DNA of 5,895 bases from CBDULX01 sp965368175 (GCA_965368175.1 CBDULX010000190.1:1-5895), one strand, 5' to 3'. Counted from the stretch's first letter, positions 1-5,895 are shown. The notes: generated from the sequence alone by a model not told the origin. Made by a program: numbers and translations.

Positions 1-51
1 TGGCCGGATATTCGGTTCCTTTCCACCAGAGAACACGGGGTTTATGAATAA
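1..51 (+). CDS. Possible 3' end of an upstream gene
   Basis: Frame 1 is open from the window edge to a TAA at 49-51 and reads WPDIRFLSTREHGVYE, which looks like an ordinary protein tail. Only 16 codons are visible. The opposite strand is also open here in one frame, so the call is weak and no function can be given. Confidence 0.2.
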   Translation, partial: WPDIRFLSTREHGVYE

Positions 52-77
52 TTGTATCCAATCAGTTGAAGTTACCC

Positions 78-312
78 CCTGAATCGGCTGTTTAATCTAT
101 CACAATCAAAAGAATTTGACGCGGAGACGCAAAGACGCAGAGAAAAGCTTAACCTAGGTTTAATATCATGAAGTGCTACACGCTGACATTTTTAGCCAAT
201 ACCATGCCAGGCAGCAATTCGCTAGTCCTGGCTTTTAAACACTTATAAAGCTTTTCTTTGCGTCTTTGCGTCTCTGCGACAAAGCTTTTGATTTATAACT
301 TCCGCATCTGGT
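78..312 (+). mobile_element. MITE-like repeat element, copy 1 (long imperfect inverted arms)
   Basis: The left arm (105-150) and the right arm (248-292) are inverted copies agreeing at roughly 41 of 46 positions with one gap. Both carry the core GAGACGCAAAGACGC and an AAGCTT at the inner end. A weaker inverted similarity (about 11 of 19) extends outward to 78-97 and 293-312. Between the arms lies a unique core with a small hairpin, GCCAGG at 206-211 pairing with CCTGGC at 227-232. A second copy begins at 5751, and the two share the outer sequence cctgaatcggctgtttaat, the left arm and an exact 55-nt stretch of core (168-222). No transposase is present, so the element would be non-autonomous. 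Repeats with this GACGCAAAGACGC motif occur dispersed in many proteobacterial genomes. No clear target-site duplication is visible. Confidence 0.75.
168..248 (+). CDS. 26-codon open frame inside the repeat core
   Basis: An ATG at 168 opens a 26-residue frame beginning MKCYTLTFLANTMPGSNS and ending in TAA at 246-248, at the inner edge of the right arm. Copy 2 of the repeat preserves the ATG and the next 17 codons exactly, as far as the window shows. No convincing ribosome binding site precedes it. Exact conservation could equally reflect recent spread of the element or a structural constraint on the core, so translation is not established. Confidence 0.18.
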   Translation: MKCYTLTFLANTMPGSNSLVLAFKHL

Positions 313-355
313 TAATATCAGACCTGAGTCGATGTCAGATCAGGTTCATCATAGA

Positions 356-970
356 TTAATTAATCACTTGTTTGCTGAGAGGCTGATATTTGAAATAATC
401 CGGGGCCTGTGTGTCAATCATGATTTCCAGTCCCATGTCAGGATACTCCAGGCGCGTGCTGGTGTCTGATAGTTTGACTTCATTAACCGGTTGGCCGAAG
501 CGTTGTAAGATAGCATCTATATCATACTCAATATCTGGTTTGTATGTGAGGCCATTGATCACAGTCGATAGCAAGCTTAATTCGATGTCTTTGTCTATCT
601 TGCCATAATTCTTATCGGTCAGTACAGCTGTATTCTCGGTGAGATTTTTCAATGTATTTTCATCCAGCGCATAGTTCAATTCAATGTTGGCCAGGTAACC
701 ACCTAAATTGAGTTCATCATACACAGCTACCAGTCGTGCCTGGGGAGTGTCCATGATTAGCCGTGTTTCAGGAAAGCTGGCCAGAATCTGATTGGCATCC
801 TGGATGGTGGTTTTCCCAAGCGTAATCCCAAACACCCGGATATTCCCATTCTTATGAATGTCAATTTCCCATGGGCTAGTGTTGAGATCCGATAAGTTTT
901 GCTTTTCACTCATAACCATTACCATGAGTGCAGTGCCAATCATTATAAATATCAGTAATGTTCTATTCAT
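356..970 (-). CDS. Hypothetical exported or membrane-anchored protein, 204 aa
   Basis: I do not recognise this protein as a named family. Residues 4-20 form a short hydrophobic stretch (LLIFIMIGTALMVMVM) after MNR, fitting a signal peptide or N-terminal anchor. There is no lipobox cysteine. The remaining 180 or so residues are soluble, acidic and probably periplasmic. Two segments resemble each other loosely: ITLGKTTIQDANQIL near residues 49-63 and DIDAILQRFGQPV near residues 151-163. This 'helix then FG-x-P' pattern recalls periplasmic SmpA/OmlA- or BLIP-like folds, but that is only a structural guess. The first ATG is used because it precedes the hydrophobic segment. No strong Shine-Dalgarno is visible upstream on the minus strand, and ATGs at residues 10, 16, 18 and 20 are possible alternatives. 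The gene stands alone, opposite to the transporter operon, between the repeat element and the chemoreceptor relic. The frame is clean, so it is probably functional. Confidence 0.75.
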   Translation of the reverse strand: MNRTLLIFIMIGTALMVMVMSEKQNLSDLNTSPWEIDIHKNGNIRVFGITLGKTTIQDANQILASFPETRLIMDTPQARLVAVYDELNLGGYLANIELNYALDENTLKNLTENTAVLTDKNYGKIDKDIELSLLSTVINGLTYKPDIEYDIDAILQRFGQPVNEVKLSDTSTRLEYPDMGLEIMIDTQAPDYFKYQPLSKQVIN

Positions 971-1002
971 GAATATTAATCAAGTTGTAAGGCCGATTTG
1001 GC

Positions 1003-1496
1003 TTATTCTATTTTTATTAGCTGGTTTTCAGCTGACATGTTTTGTACCTGTTCCCTGATGCTGTTACAAGCATGTCAGTTCATCCCTGTTATGGATATCA
1101 CGGCCTGGCCTGTATTATCCAGTGCAGTCCCTGCATTTGAGGCCTGGTTCACGCTTTCCCTGGTGATATCGGCTTATGCGAATGCTCAGGCTTAGTGTTT
1201 CATCAGTAATAACGGCAAGCTCATGATTCTGTTCCTTTGCATGGGTGCATATATTGCGGCATTCAGCTCTGATTAACCGGTTCAACATTGCCGGATACTG
1301 AACTGGCGAGGATAGCAATACGGTTGTTGTCGGTGATAAATTGCCAGAGCTTGCTATCATTATCTATGTTATTTTCATGCAAGGCCTGGATAAGTATGGT
1401 TTCATCAGAATGCGTCATATCATACTTGTATTTTTTAAACTCGGCGGCTTACATAAAGAATAAAATTAGTACAATGGTTACACTGCCTGCGTCTTT
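1003..1496 (-). pseudogene. Decayed methyl-accepting chemotaxis protein (MCP)
   Basis: Minus-strand fragments in three frames line up in order with an MCP cytoplasmic domain. First, 1266-1448 reads RIAILASSVSGNVEP-VN, matching the family's RIxxIVSVIxGIAEQTN. Next, 1246-1266 in another frame reads LNAAIYA, matching the hallmark LNAAIEA. After a one-base loss the frame shifts and 1172-1240 reads AKEQNHELAVITDE, matching AGEQGRGFAVVADE with no gap. Finally, 1078-1173 reads SVNQASNAGTALDN then QAVISITGMN, matching the later helix before QIASAAEEQS. A stop at 1075-1077 follows, and the frame continues to 1003 with REQVQNMSAENQ, a weak match to EEQSxVxEEIN. About 40 codons between the third and fourth segments are missing. 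Upstream, 1452-1496 encodes a hydrophobic stretch (SVTIVLILFF) that may be the first membrane helix. Intact MCPs sense ligands and signal through CheA/CheW to the flagellar or pilus motor. This copy cannot make such a protein. Confidence 0.8.
1032..1078. repeat. Long imperfect inverted repeat inside the MCP relic
   Basis: CTGACATG at 1032-1039 pairs with CATGTCAG at 1071-1078. Inside that, TTGTA at 1042-1046 pairs with TACAA at 1065-1069, with a small internal loop (tt against g) and an 18-nt apical loop. The 13 paired positions are more than expected by chance for a local match. No T-run follows on either strand, so a standard intrinsic terminator is unlikely. It lies about 60 to 110 bases upstream of the minus-strand gene at 356-970 and could be a regulatory site or mRNA leader structure. 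Confidence 0.45.
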
Positions 1497-1524
1497 TTAA
1501 GTCAGGGCGAATTTATTTAACCTG

Positions 1525-1556
1525 TTGATTAATATGAATTAAATATCATATATAAT
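1525..1556 (+). promoter_or_regulatory. Candidate promoter of the transporter / cyclase-like operon
   Basis: TTGATT at 1525-1530 is a plausible -35 element. A perfect TATAAT sits at 1551-1556, but at 20 nt from it. An overlapping TATATA at 1549-1554 gives an 18-nt spacer. The area is very AT-rich and precedes the first plus-strand gene, which supports a promoter here. It would leave a leader of about 100 nt. The exact elements are uncertain because AT-rich DNA gives chance matches. Confidence 0.4.
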
Positions 1557-1574
1557 GTGTTTGAATCAGCAGGT

Positions 1575-1592
1575 TAAGTGATGAATCACTTA
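1575..1592. promoter_or_regulatory. 18-bp palindrome in the transporter leader (operator-like)
   Basis: TAAGTGAT at 1575-1582 and ATCACTTA at 1585-1592 are perfect inverted arms around a 2-nt centre. The heptamer TGAATCA overlaps the palindrome at 1582-1588, occurs again at 1562-1568, and appears inverted as TGATTCA at 1609-1615. Lying just downstream of the candidate -10, this arrangement suits a repressor site or an mRNA hairpin. The GTGA and TCAC half-sites are 4 nt apart, not the 6 nt of a CRP site. Confidence 0.35.
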
Positions 1593-1656
1593 GTCATCAA
1601 TGTTTAAATGATTCATATACAGCTTATTTATAGCATAAATAAAAACAATGTCTTAC

Positions 1657-1661
1657 AGGGG
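1657..1661 (+). promoter_or_regulatory. Ribosome binding site that fixes the transporter start
   Basis: AGGGG ends 6 nt before the ATG at 1668. An upstream in-frame ATG at 1608 would add 20 polar residues ahead of the family's conserved N-terminus and has no comparable site, so 1668 is preferred. Confidence 0.7.
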
Positions 1662-1667
1662 CACAGG

Positions 1668-2912
1668 ATGTTAAAAAATAAATCAATACTGGCCTGGGCT
1701 TTTTACGACTGGGCAAACTCAGTATTTGCCACAGTGGTTATAGCAGGCCTGTTTCCTGTGGTATTCAAACAATACTGGGCATCTAATCTTGAAGCTGATG
1801 AAAGCACTTTCTGGTTAGGTATGGCTAATTCCAGCGCCAGTCTACTGATCGTTATATTGGCGCCATTGTTAGGAGCTATTGCTGATTGTGCCGGGATTCG
1901 CAAGCGAATGTTGCTGGGTTTTATGACCCTGGGTGTGATTTCTACTGCACTAATGTACCCGGTAGAATCTGGCAACTGGTGGCTGGTGCTGGTTTTTTAT
2001 GTGATGGGTATTCTGGGTTTTATGGCTGGTAATATTTTCTACGATGCCATGTTGCTGGATGTGAGTAAAGGCCAGCATGTGGACAGGGTTTCAGGCTTTG
2101 GATTTGGCATGGGTTATCTCGGTGGAGGCATTTTGCTGGCCTTCAGTATATTTATGTCCCAGTCGTATGCGAGCTTCGGTTTTGCTACTTCTATAGATGC
2201 GGTATTGTTTGCATTTATACTGACTGCACTATGGTGGTGGTTATTTAGCATTCCATTAATGATCTGGGTTAAAGAGTCACCGGCAATTTCCAGTCCTGGT
2301 CTAAGTCATGTATTTTCTGAGACCTTTAACACTCTGAAAACAGTTTTTAAAAACCCACAAATACGTTTATTCCTGTTTGCTTACTGGATATATATCGATG
2401 GTGTAGACACTATCATTCGAATGGCTGTAGATTATGGTCTTGCCCTTGGGTTTGGTGCTGATGATCTTATTGTCGCCTTATTAATTACTCAATTTGTCGG
2501 TTTTCCTGCTGCAATTATCTATACTTATATAGGTGACAAAATTGGTACCAAGATTGCTTTATTAGCAGGGATATTCGTTTATGGATTAATCACTTTCCTT
2601 GGTTATTCCATGACATCCGTCAGCGAGTTTTATTATCTGGCTATATTAATTGGTTTTGTTCAGGGTGGTGTGCAGGCTTTGAGCCGGTCATTCTATGCAC
2701 GCATGATTCCAAAGGAAAGAGCGGCTGAATATTTCGGTGTTTATAACATGATGGGTAAAGCAGCGGCTGTATTAGGACCACTAATGATGGGCGGTGTAAC
2801 TTTGTTAACAGGTAATCATCGTTATTCAATTTTATCAATTTCTGTGTTATTCGTTATTGGTTTTGTACTGCTGGCTATGGTGAAATCTCCAGCTAACAGG
2901 CACCAGGTCTAA
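1668..2912 (+). CDS. UMF1-family (Atg22-like) major facilitator transporter
   Basis: This 414-residue inner-membrane protein has about 12 hydrophobic helices, as expected for bacterial UMF1 members of the major facilitator superfamily. The diagnostic N-terminus WAFYDWANSVFATVV (residues 10-24), followed by LFPVVFKQYW, is characteristic of the family. Also visible are a motif-A-like loop between helices 2 and 3 (G69-x3-D73-x2-G76-x-R78-K-R), the glycine-rich GFGFGMGYLGGG near residues 133-144, a second-half loop YIGDKIGTK near 287-295, and QALSRSFYARMIP near 346-358. The related fungal Atg22 exports amino acids from the vacuole. For bacterial members the substrate is generally unknown, so none is assigned. 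The frame is intact and the length normal. It is probably the first gene of an operon with the cyclase-like gene 159 nt downstream, because no hairpin-plus-T-run terminator separates them. Confidence 0.9.
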   Translation: MLKNKSILAWAFYDWANSVFATVVIAGLFPVVFKQYWASNLEADESTFWLGMANSSASLLIVILAPLLGAIADCAGIRKRMLLGFMTLGVISTALMYPVESGNWWLVLVFYVMGILGFMAGNIFYDAMLLDVSKGQHVDRVSGFGFGMGYLGGGILLAFSIFMSQSYASFGFATSIDAVLFAFILTALWWWLFSIPLMIWVKESPAISSPGLSHVFSETFNTLKTVFKNPQIRLFLFAYWIYIDGVDTIIRMAVDYGLALGFGADDLIVALLITQFVGFPAAIIYTYIGDKIGTKIALLAGIFVYGLITFLGYSMTSVSEFYYLAILIGFVQGGVQALSRSFYARMIPKERAAEYFGVYNMMGKAAAVLGPLMMGGVTLLTGNHRYSILSISVLFVIGFVLLAMVKSPANRHQV

Positions 2913-2922
2913 GCAGCAAGCC

Positions 2923-3069
2923 ATGATTGATTTACGCTGGCCAGAATTTCCTCGATTTGTCCCGAAGATTGCAGCAGTCGGCTGGTCATTCCTGTGCATT
3001 TCGAAACGAAGTGGAAAAAGCATGCGAGTGCAGTTTAAATTCATCCGGTATTATCCAGAGGTGCTTTAG
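2923..3069 (+). CDS. Possible 48-aa basic small protein between transporter and cyclase-like gene
   Basis: An ATG at 2923, 10 nt after the transporter stop, opens a 48-codon frame that fills nearly the whole intergenic gap. It ends in TAG at 3067-3069, two bases before the next ATG. The predicted peptide starts MIDLRWPEFPRFVPKI and is rich in arginine, lysine and aromatic residues (ending KFIRYYPEVL). No strong Shine-Dalgarno precedes it, and I recognise no family. If translated, its stop would place ribosomes directly on the start of the cyclase-like gene, suggesting coupling. It may also be a chance open frame. Confidence 0.3.
   Translation: MIDLRWPEFPRFVPKIAAVGWSFLCISKRSGKSMRVQFKFIRYYPEVL
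3057..3062 (+). promoter_or_regulatory. Ribosome binding site of the cyclase-like gene
   Basis: AGAGGT lies 9 nt before the ATG at 3072 and supports that start, which also gives the N-terminus expected for the family. The site falls within the last codons of the possible small ORF. Confidence 0.65.
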
Positions 3070-3071
3070 TT

Positions 3072-5741
3072 ATGGATGTTCTAAAAGCCCGGGATACTTT
3101 TTATCGCTGGACTGAAATATGTCTTGATCAGTATCTATCAGGGCTGACAGAACAACAGCAATTCGCCATTCGTTTAATTCCTCTAATATTTCAGACCAAT
3201 CATCGTACTCTTCCCGCTTATGCCAGTGCCGATACACCGGCCGGAATTTATGGATACAAACCAGATAAACTGCTGCTACGTGAAGCCAGGAAAATAAATA
3301 ATCGATTTGCATACGATCAACAAACAGTTTTAAAGAACACGATTATTGATGCACTCTACCTGCAATTGTCAGTACTTGATTATTCAGTAAAGCTCGTTCT
3401 CATTCATAAGCCAGAAATTAAGGCAGAACAAAAAAAGTTAATACAGAATAAGATGGGAAGGGTGATTCACTGGCTGGAAAGTGAGCAGCTGCATATCACG
3501 GGCAGGGTTCTTACTCCAGAACAACTGGTGTCGACGTCGGAGGCTGATTCACTAGCTCAGTATCAGGCTGGTAGTTCAGGCATCGATCATTTTTATATTG
3601 AAGCTATTTTACTGGCTGGCAAATACCCTTTGTGGTGGCTAATTCCACCAGATGCTGATTTAAACTATAGAAAAATGGTGCAGCAGATAGAACAGGCTCA
3701 TTATGTGAATGAAAATGAATATCTGGATTTTGGCCCGGCATCAGAATTTAATATAAATAAGGTGTTGAATCTGGTAACTAATTTATTGCGCCAGGGGAGT
3801 GCCAGTGAAACTCTTTTGCCTTGTTATTGTTTAAGCTGGCAGGGTTTGCAGATGAAGAGTACTGGCCTGTTGTCTGCGGTTTTGAAATCGGAGATATTTG
3901 AAACGCAGAAGGATATTCAGTTATTAAGTGTTCGGCAGATATATATTCAGCTTTTGCGACAGATAATGATAACATTGTTTGGTCAGGATAAATCGGAAAA
4001 AATCGGTGGCCTGTACAGTGTATTAATGCCATTTGCCGATAACATAGACCGGGACTTTTTGCTTGAGCTATCTGGTCACAGGGAGCATAGTCACAAACTG
4101 TCTGATAATGCTGAAATTAATCTTGCAGTATTTCTGGAAGCCAAACTGGATTTACAGTCATTTATCTCCGTAGCTGCAGCCAGAATTGTAGAACAGTTAA
4201 TCAGTCTTGATGTGGAAGAGAATGATATTGACTTGCTCACACAACTACTTGAAGTTTATAACACACAGTTCAACAGCCCTGATCTGGTGGTCGTTCTTAA
4301 TCAGAAAAAAATTACTTCAATAGTTCAGGAAAAAATATTAATCAGGGAAATACCCTCGGCAATAGACAGCAGTCAGTGGGCTTTGGTGGCAAAGGATAAG
4401 CAGGGTGATGCACAACTGCTGTATCAGTTAAGCAGTCTTCTGGCCCTGATTGCCTGGGCCTGGCTTAACCGTATTATTAATCAGAATACACAGGTTTCGA
4501 TCGATTGCCCTGGTCACCAGGTAAAACAGATTGAGGTGCGTTATGCACTGGAAGTTCTGGTTCGACAATTATCGGATGATTTTTGGCAACAGATAAAGAA
4601 ACATCGAACCGATGAACCTGACTGGGCTGCTAAATCACTGGTATTTGTTCGTTTAATTTCTGCTGCTGAAGCTGAAGTTTTAATTGATGATGGGCTTCAG
4701 CATTATAGCAATACACCCAGGCAAGTATTGTTATTTGAACAGATAAATGTAAATCGTTGGGGGGATGTACATTATCGGATGTTTTATGATGATGAAGGGA
4801 TAGTGAAATGCTTATGTGACTGGTTTAATAATGTAGATTTGAAAGATCCACATATCAGGGATAACTTTAAATTGTTTTCCTATTCTTCAGGGGAGGCTAA
4901 TTATCATGTGCAACAGCTGACACAGGCCTATGATGAGATGGCAGGGTTTTTTATTGATCATAGAGGTGAGCAGGCCAGCTATATCCTTCGAATGGGCATT
5001 CATTTCTTCGTTATTAGCCAGCAGCATAGACAGTTCAGTTATCAGAAAATAGATAGTAAGCTCGCTCTTTATCAATACCTGGAGCTGGCAGATCAAAGTT
5101 TCAAATCGTTTTTTCTACAACAGCATGTTTTGTCAGAGACGCCACTGGCTATGCTTTATCAAAAAAATCGCACGAATATTGTACAGTTCTGCTTTCAGGG
5201 CAGGCATGATCAGTATGATATCTGGGTGCTGGATGAACGAGGTTCGCTCTGGCACAGTAAATCGAGCATTATAGATTTTGAACGACTGATAGCTCACTGG
5301 TTGCTGTTTATTCGTAATATTGCCAGCCAGTATCAGAAGGCAGCCATTACCATGCCACGTATTGAGTTATTTATTTCAGATAGCAGGGCTTCTGGTGAAT
5401 TTAAATTAAGCAAACTCAATACAGATGGTATGAGTGTTAAGCTGACAGAACCCTCACTGTCGGTGAAGTGTCAGGACCTGGTCAAGGGTGATGAATTGAG
5501 TTTGCAAATAGAGGACATATTGTTTGATTATCTGGAATACGGAGATGATGTGATCGACCAGTGTGCAGATTATATTGCCCATAACGCACAGACACTATTG
5601 CCTCTGGTTTCTGATATCAGCTTGAATGTTATCTCTCCAGGATCAATAGCCGCAGAAGAAATACAGTTTGTACATTTTCTGAAACTAAAGCGGCGAGTTG
5701 AATTTGAATTGAGGCAGTTATTGCCTGGGCATCAGTTGTAA
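3072..5741 (+). CDS. Class I adenylate cyclase-like protein lacking the catalytic signature (probable pseudoenzyme)
   Basis: The 889-residue product is close in length to E. coli CyaA (848). Family landmarks occur in order: LIPLIFQTNHRTLPAYAS with TPAGIYGYKPD (residues 35-65, matching LLPTLLHYHHPLMPGY), HFYIEAILLAGKYPLWWLIPP (173-193), EYLDFG (216-221), LLALIAWAWLN (456-466, matching LVAWAWFN), NRWGDVHYRMF (561-571, at signature 2, YRNxWNEVRTLHF), FSYSS (602-606), and FCFQG...YDIWVLDE (706-722) in the C-terminal region. CyaA converts ATP to cAMP through G102-S103 and S113-D114-x-D116-x-W118. Here the aligned stretch, residues 94-112, reads ALYLQLSVLDYSVKLVLIH. The glycine is leucine, the S-D-x-D-x-W block is absent, and about six residues are missing. 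The later EDCGSxQH is reduced to AGSSG (166-170), and signature 1 (EYFGxxLWxLYK) has become EFNINKVLNLVT. No signal peptide or membrane helix is evident, so it is probably cytoplasmic. The frame is unbroken. cAMP synthesis is unlikely; a regulatory or binding role is inference. It is probably expressed with the upstream transporter. Confidence 0.85.
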   Translation: MDVLKARDTFYRWTEICLDQYLSGLTEQQQFAIRLIPLIFQTNHRTLPAYASADTPAGIYGYKPDKLLLREARKINNRFAYDQQTVLKNTIIDALYLQLSVLDYSVKLVLIHKPEIKAEQKKLIQNKMGRVIHWLESEQLHITGRVLTPEQLVSTSEADSLAQYQAGSSGIDHFYIEAILLAGKYPLWWLIPPDADLNYRKMVQQIEQAHYVNENEYLDFGPASEFNINKVLNLVTNLLRQGSASETLLPCYCLSWQGLQMKSTGLLSAVLKSEIFETQKDIQLLSVRQIYIQLLRQIMITLFGQDKSEKIGGLYSVLMPFADNIDRDFLLELSGHREHSHKLSDNAEINLAVFLEAKLDLQSFISVAAARIVEQLISLDVEENDIDLLTQLLEVYNTQFNSPDLVVVLNQKKITSIVQEKILIREIPSAIDSSQWALVAKDKQGDAQLLYQLSSLLALIAWAWLNRIINQNTQVSIDCPGHQVKQIEVRYALEVLVRQLSDDFWQQIKKHRTDEPDWAAKSLVFVRLISAAEAEVLIDDGLQHYSNTPRQVLLFEQINVNRWGDVHYRMFYDDEGIVKCLCDWFNNVDLKDPHIRDNFKLFSYSSGEANYHVQQLTQAYDEMAGFFIDHRGEQASYILRMGIHFFVISQQHRQFSYQKIDSKLALYQYLELADQSFKSFFLQQHVLSETPLAMLYQKNRTNIVQFCFQGRHDQYDIWVLDERGSLWHSKSSIIDFERLIAHWLLFIRNIASQYQKAAITMPRIELFISDSRASGEFKLSKLNTDGMSVKLTEPSLSVKCQDLVKGDELSLQIEDILFDYLEYGDDVIDQCADYIAHNAQTLLPLVSDISLNVISPGSIAAEEIQFVHFLKLKRRVEFELRQLLPGHQL

Positions 5742-5750
5742 TAGCTAATA

Positions 5751-5895
5751 CCTGAATCGGCTGTTTAATATTTAAAAAATCAAAAGCTTTGCCGCAGAGA
5801 CGCAAAGACGCAGAGAAAATCTTAACTTAGGTTTAAAATTATGAAGTGCTACACGCTGACATTTTTAGCCAATACCATGCCAGGCAGCAATTCGC
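5751..5895 (+). mobile_element. MITE-like repeat element, copy 2 (truncated by window end)
   Basis: Starting 9 nt after the cyclase-like stop codon, this repeats copy 1 in the same orientation. It shows cctgaatcggctgtttaat, then the left arm with GAGACGCAAAGACGCAGAG, then a 55-nt stretch (5841-5895) identical to 168-222. The flanks of the arm differ more than the core. The right arm lies beyond the window. If complete, the folded arms could help end transcription of the operon, but that is inference. Confidence 0.75.

Noticed and set aside
105..292. CRISPR repeat or integron attC site
   Set aside because: There is one inverted pair per element rather than regularly spaced direct repeats, and no integron core sites or cas genes are visible.
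322..345. Intrinsic terminator for the minus-strand gene (ACCTGA paired with TCAGGT)
   Set aside because: The stem is only 6 bp with a 12-nt loop and no T-run follows in the direction of transcription.
998..1195. Plus-strand ORF of 65 codons, and another at 1288-1500
   Set aside because: Both lie antisense to the chemoreceptor relic and have no recognisable protein character; they are shadows of the decayed minus-strand gene.
1575..1592. CRP/cAMP-receptor binding site upstream of the operon
   Set aside because: The GTGA and TCAC halves are separated by 4 nt instead of the 6 nt of TGTGA-N6-TCACA, so it does not fit CRP despite the cyclase-like gene downstream. It also fails the FNR pattern.
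1608..1667. Longer N-terminus of the transporter from the ATG at 1608
   Set aside because: It lacks a good ribosome binding site, adds residues not typical of the family, and the AGGGG before 1668 is well placed.
3072..5741. Functional adenylate cyclase cyaA
   Set aside because: Overall similarity fits, but the residues needed for catalysis are missing, so the gene symbol was not assigned.

Overview
The window looks like an AT-rich gammaproteobacterial chromosome. The main reason is a full-length relative of class I adenylate cyclases (the CyaA family, mostly found in Gammaproteobacteria). A UMF1-type transporter and remains of a chemoreceptor fit this. The species cannot be named from the sequence alone.

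Layout, left to right: (1) 1-77, possibly the last codons of an upstream gene. (2) 78-312, a small non-autonomous repeat element with long imperfect inverted arms carrying a GACGCAAAGACGC core. Its centre holds a 26-codon open frame. (3) 356-970, minus strand, an intact gene for a small membrane-anchored or exported protein of unknown function. (4) about 1003-1496, minus strand, the wreck of a methyl-accepting chemotaxis protein. Its signalling-domain motifs can be followed through three reading frames, with stops and deletions. (5) 1500-1667, the leader region of the transporter gene, with a possible promoter and an 18-bp palindrome. (6) 1668-2912, a 12-helix UMF1/Atg22-like major facilitator transporter. 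(7) 2923-3069, a possible 48-residue small ORF filling the gap. (8) 3072-5741, an 889-residue class I adenylate cyclase-like protein. (9) 5751 to the end, a second copy of the repeat in the same orientation, cut off by the window edge.

The most notable observation is in gene 8. It aligns along its length with CyaA, at both the N-terminal half and the C-terminal regulatory half. However, the nucleotidyltransferase active site is gone: the G-S...S-D-L-D-x-W signature is replaced by unrelated residues and about six residues are missing. The frame is otherwise open for 889 codons, so this looks like a maintained pseudoenzyme and not a decaying gene. It lies downstream of the transporter on the same strand with no visible terminator between them, so the two are probably co-transcribed. 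A link between the transporter and the pseudo-cyclase is a hypothesis only.

The whole 5.6-kb block is bracketed by two direct copies of the repeat element. This could allow duplication or loss by recombination, and its content (orphan gene, chemoreceptor relic, transporter plus pseudo-cyclase) has the look of a reshuffled region.
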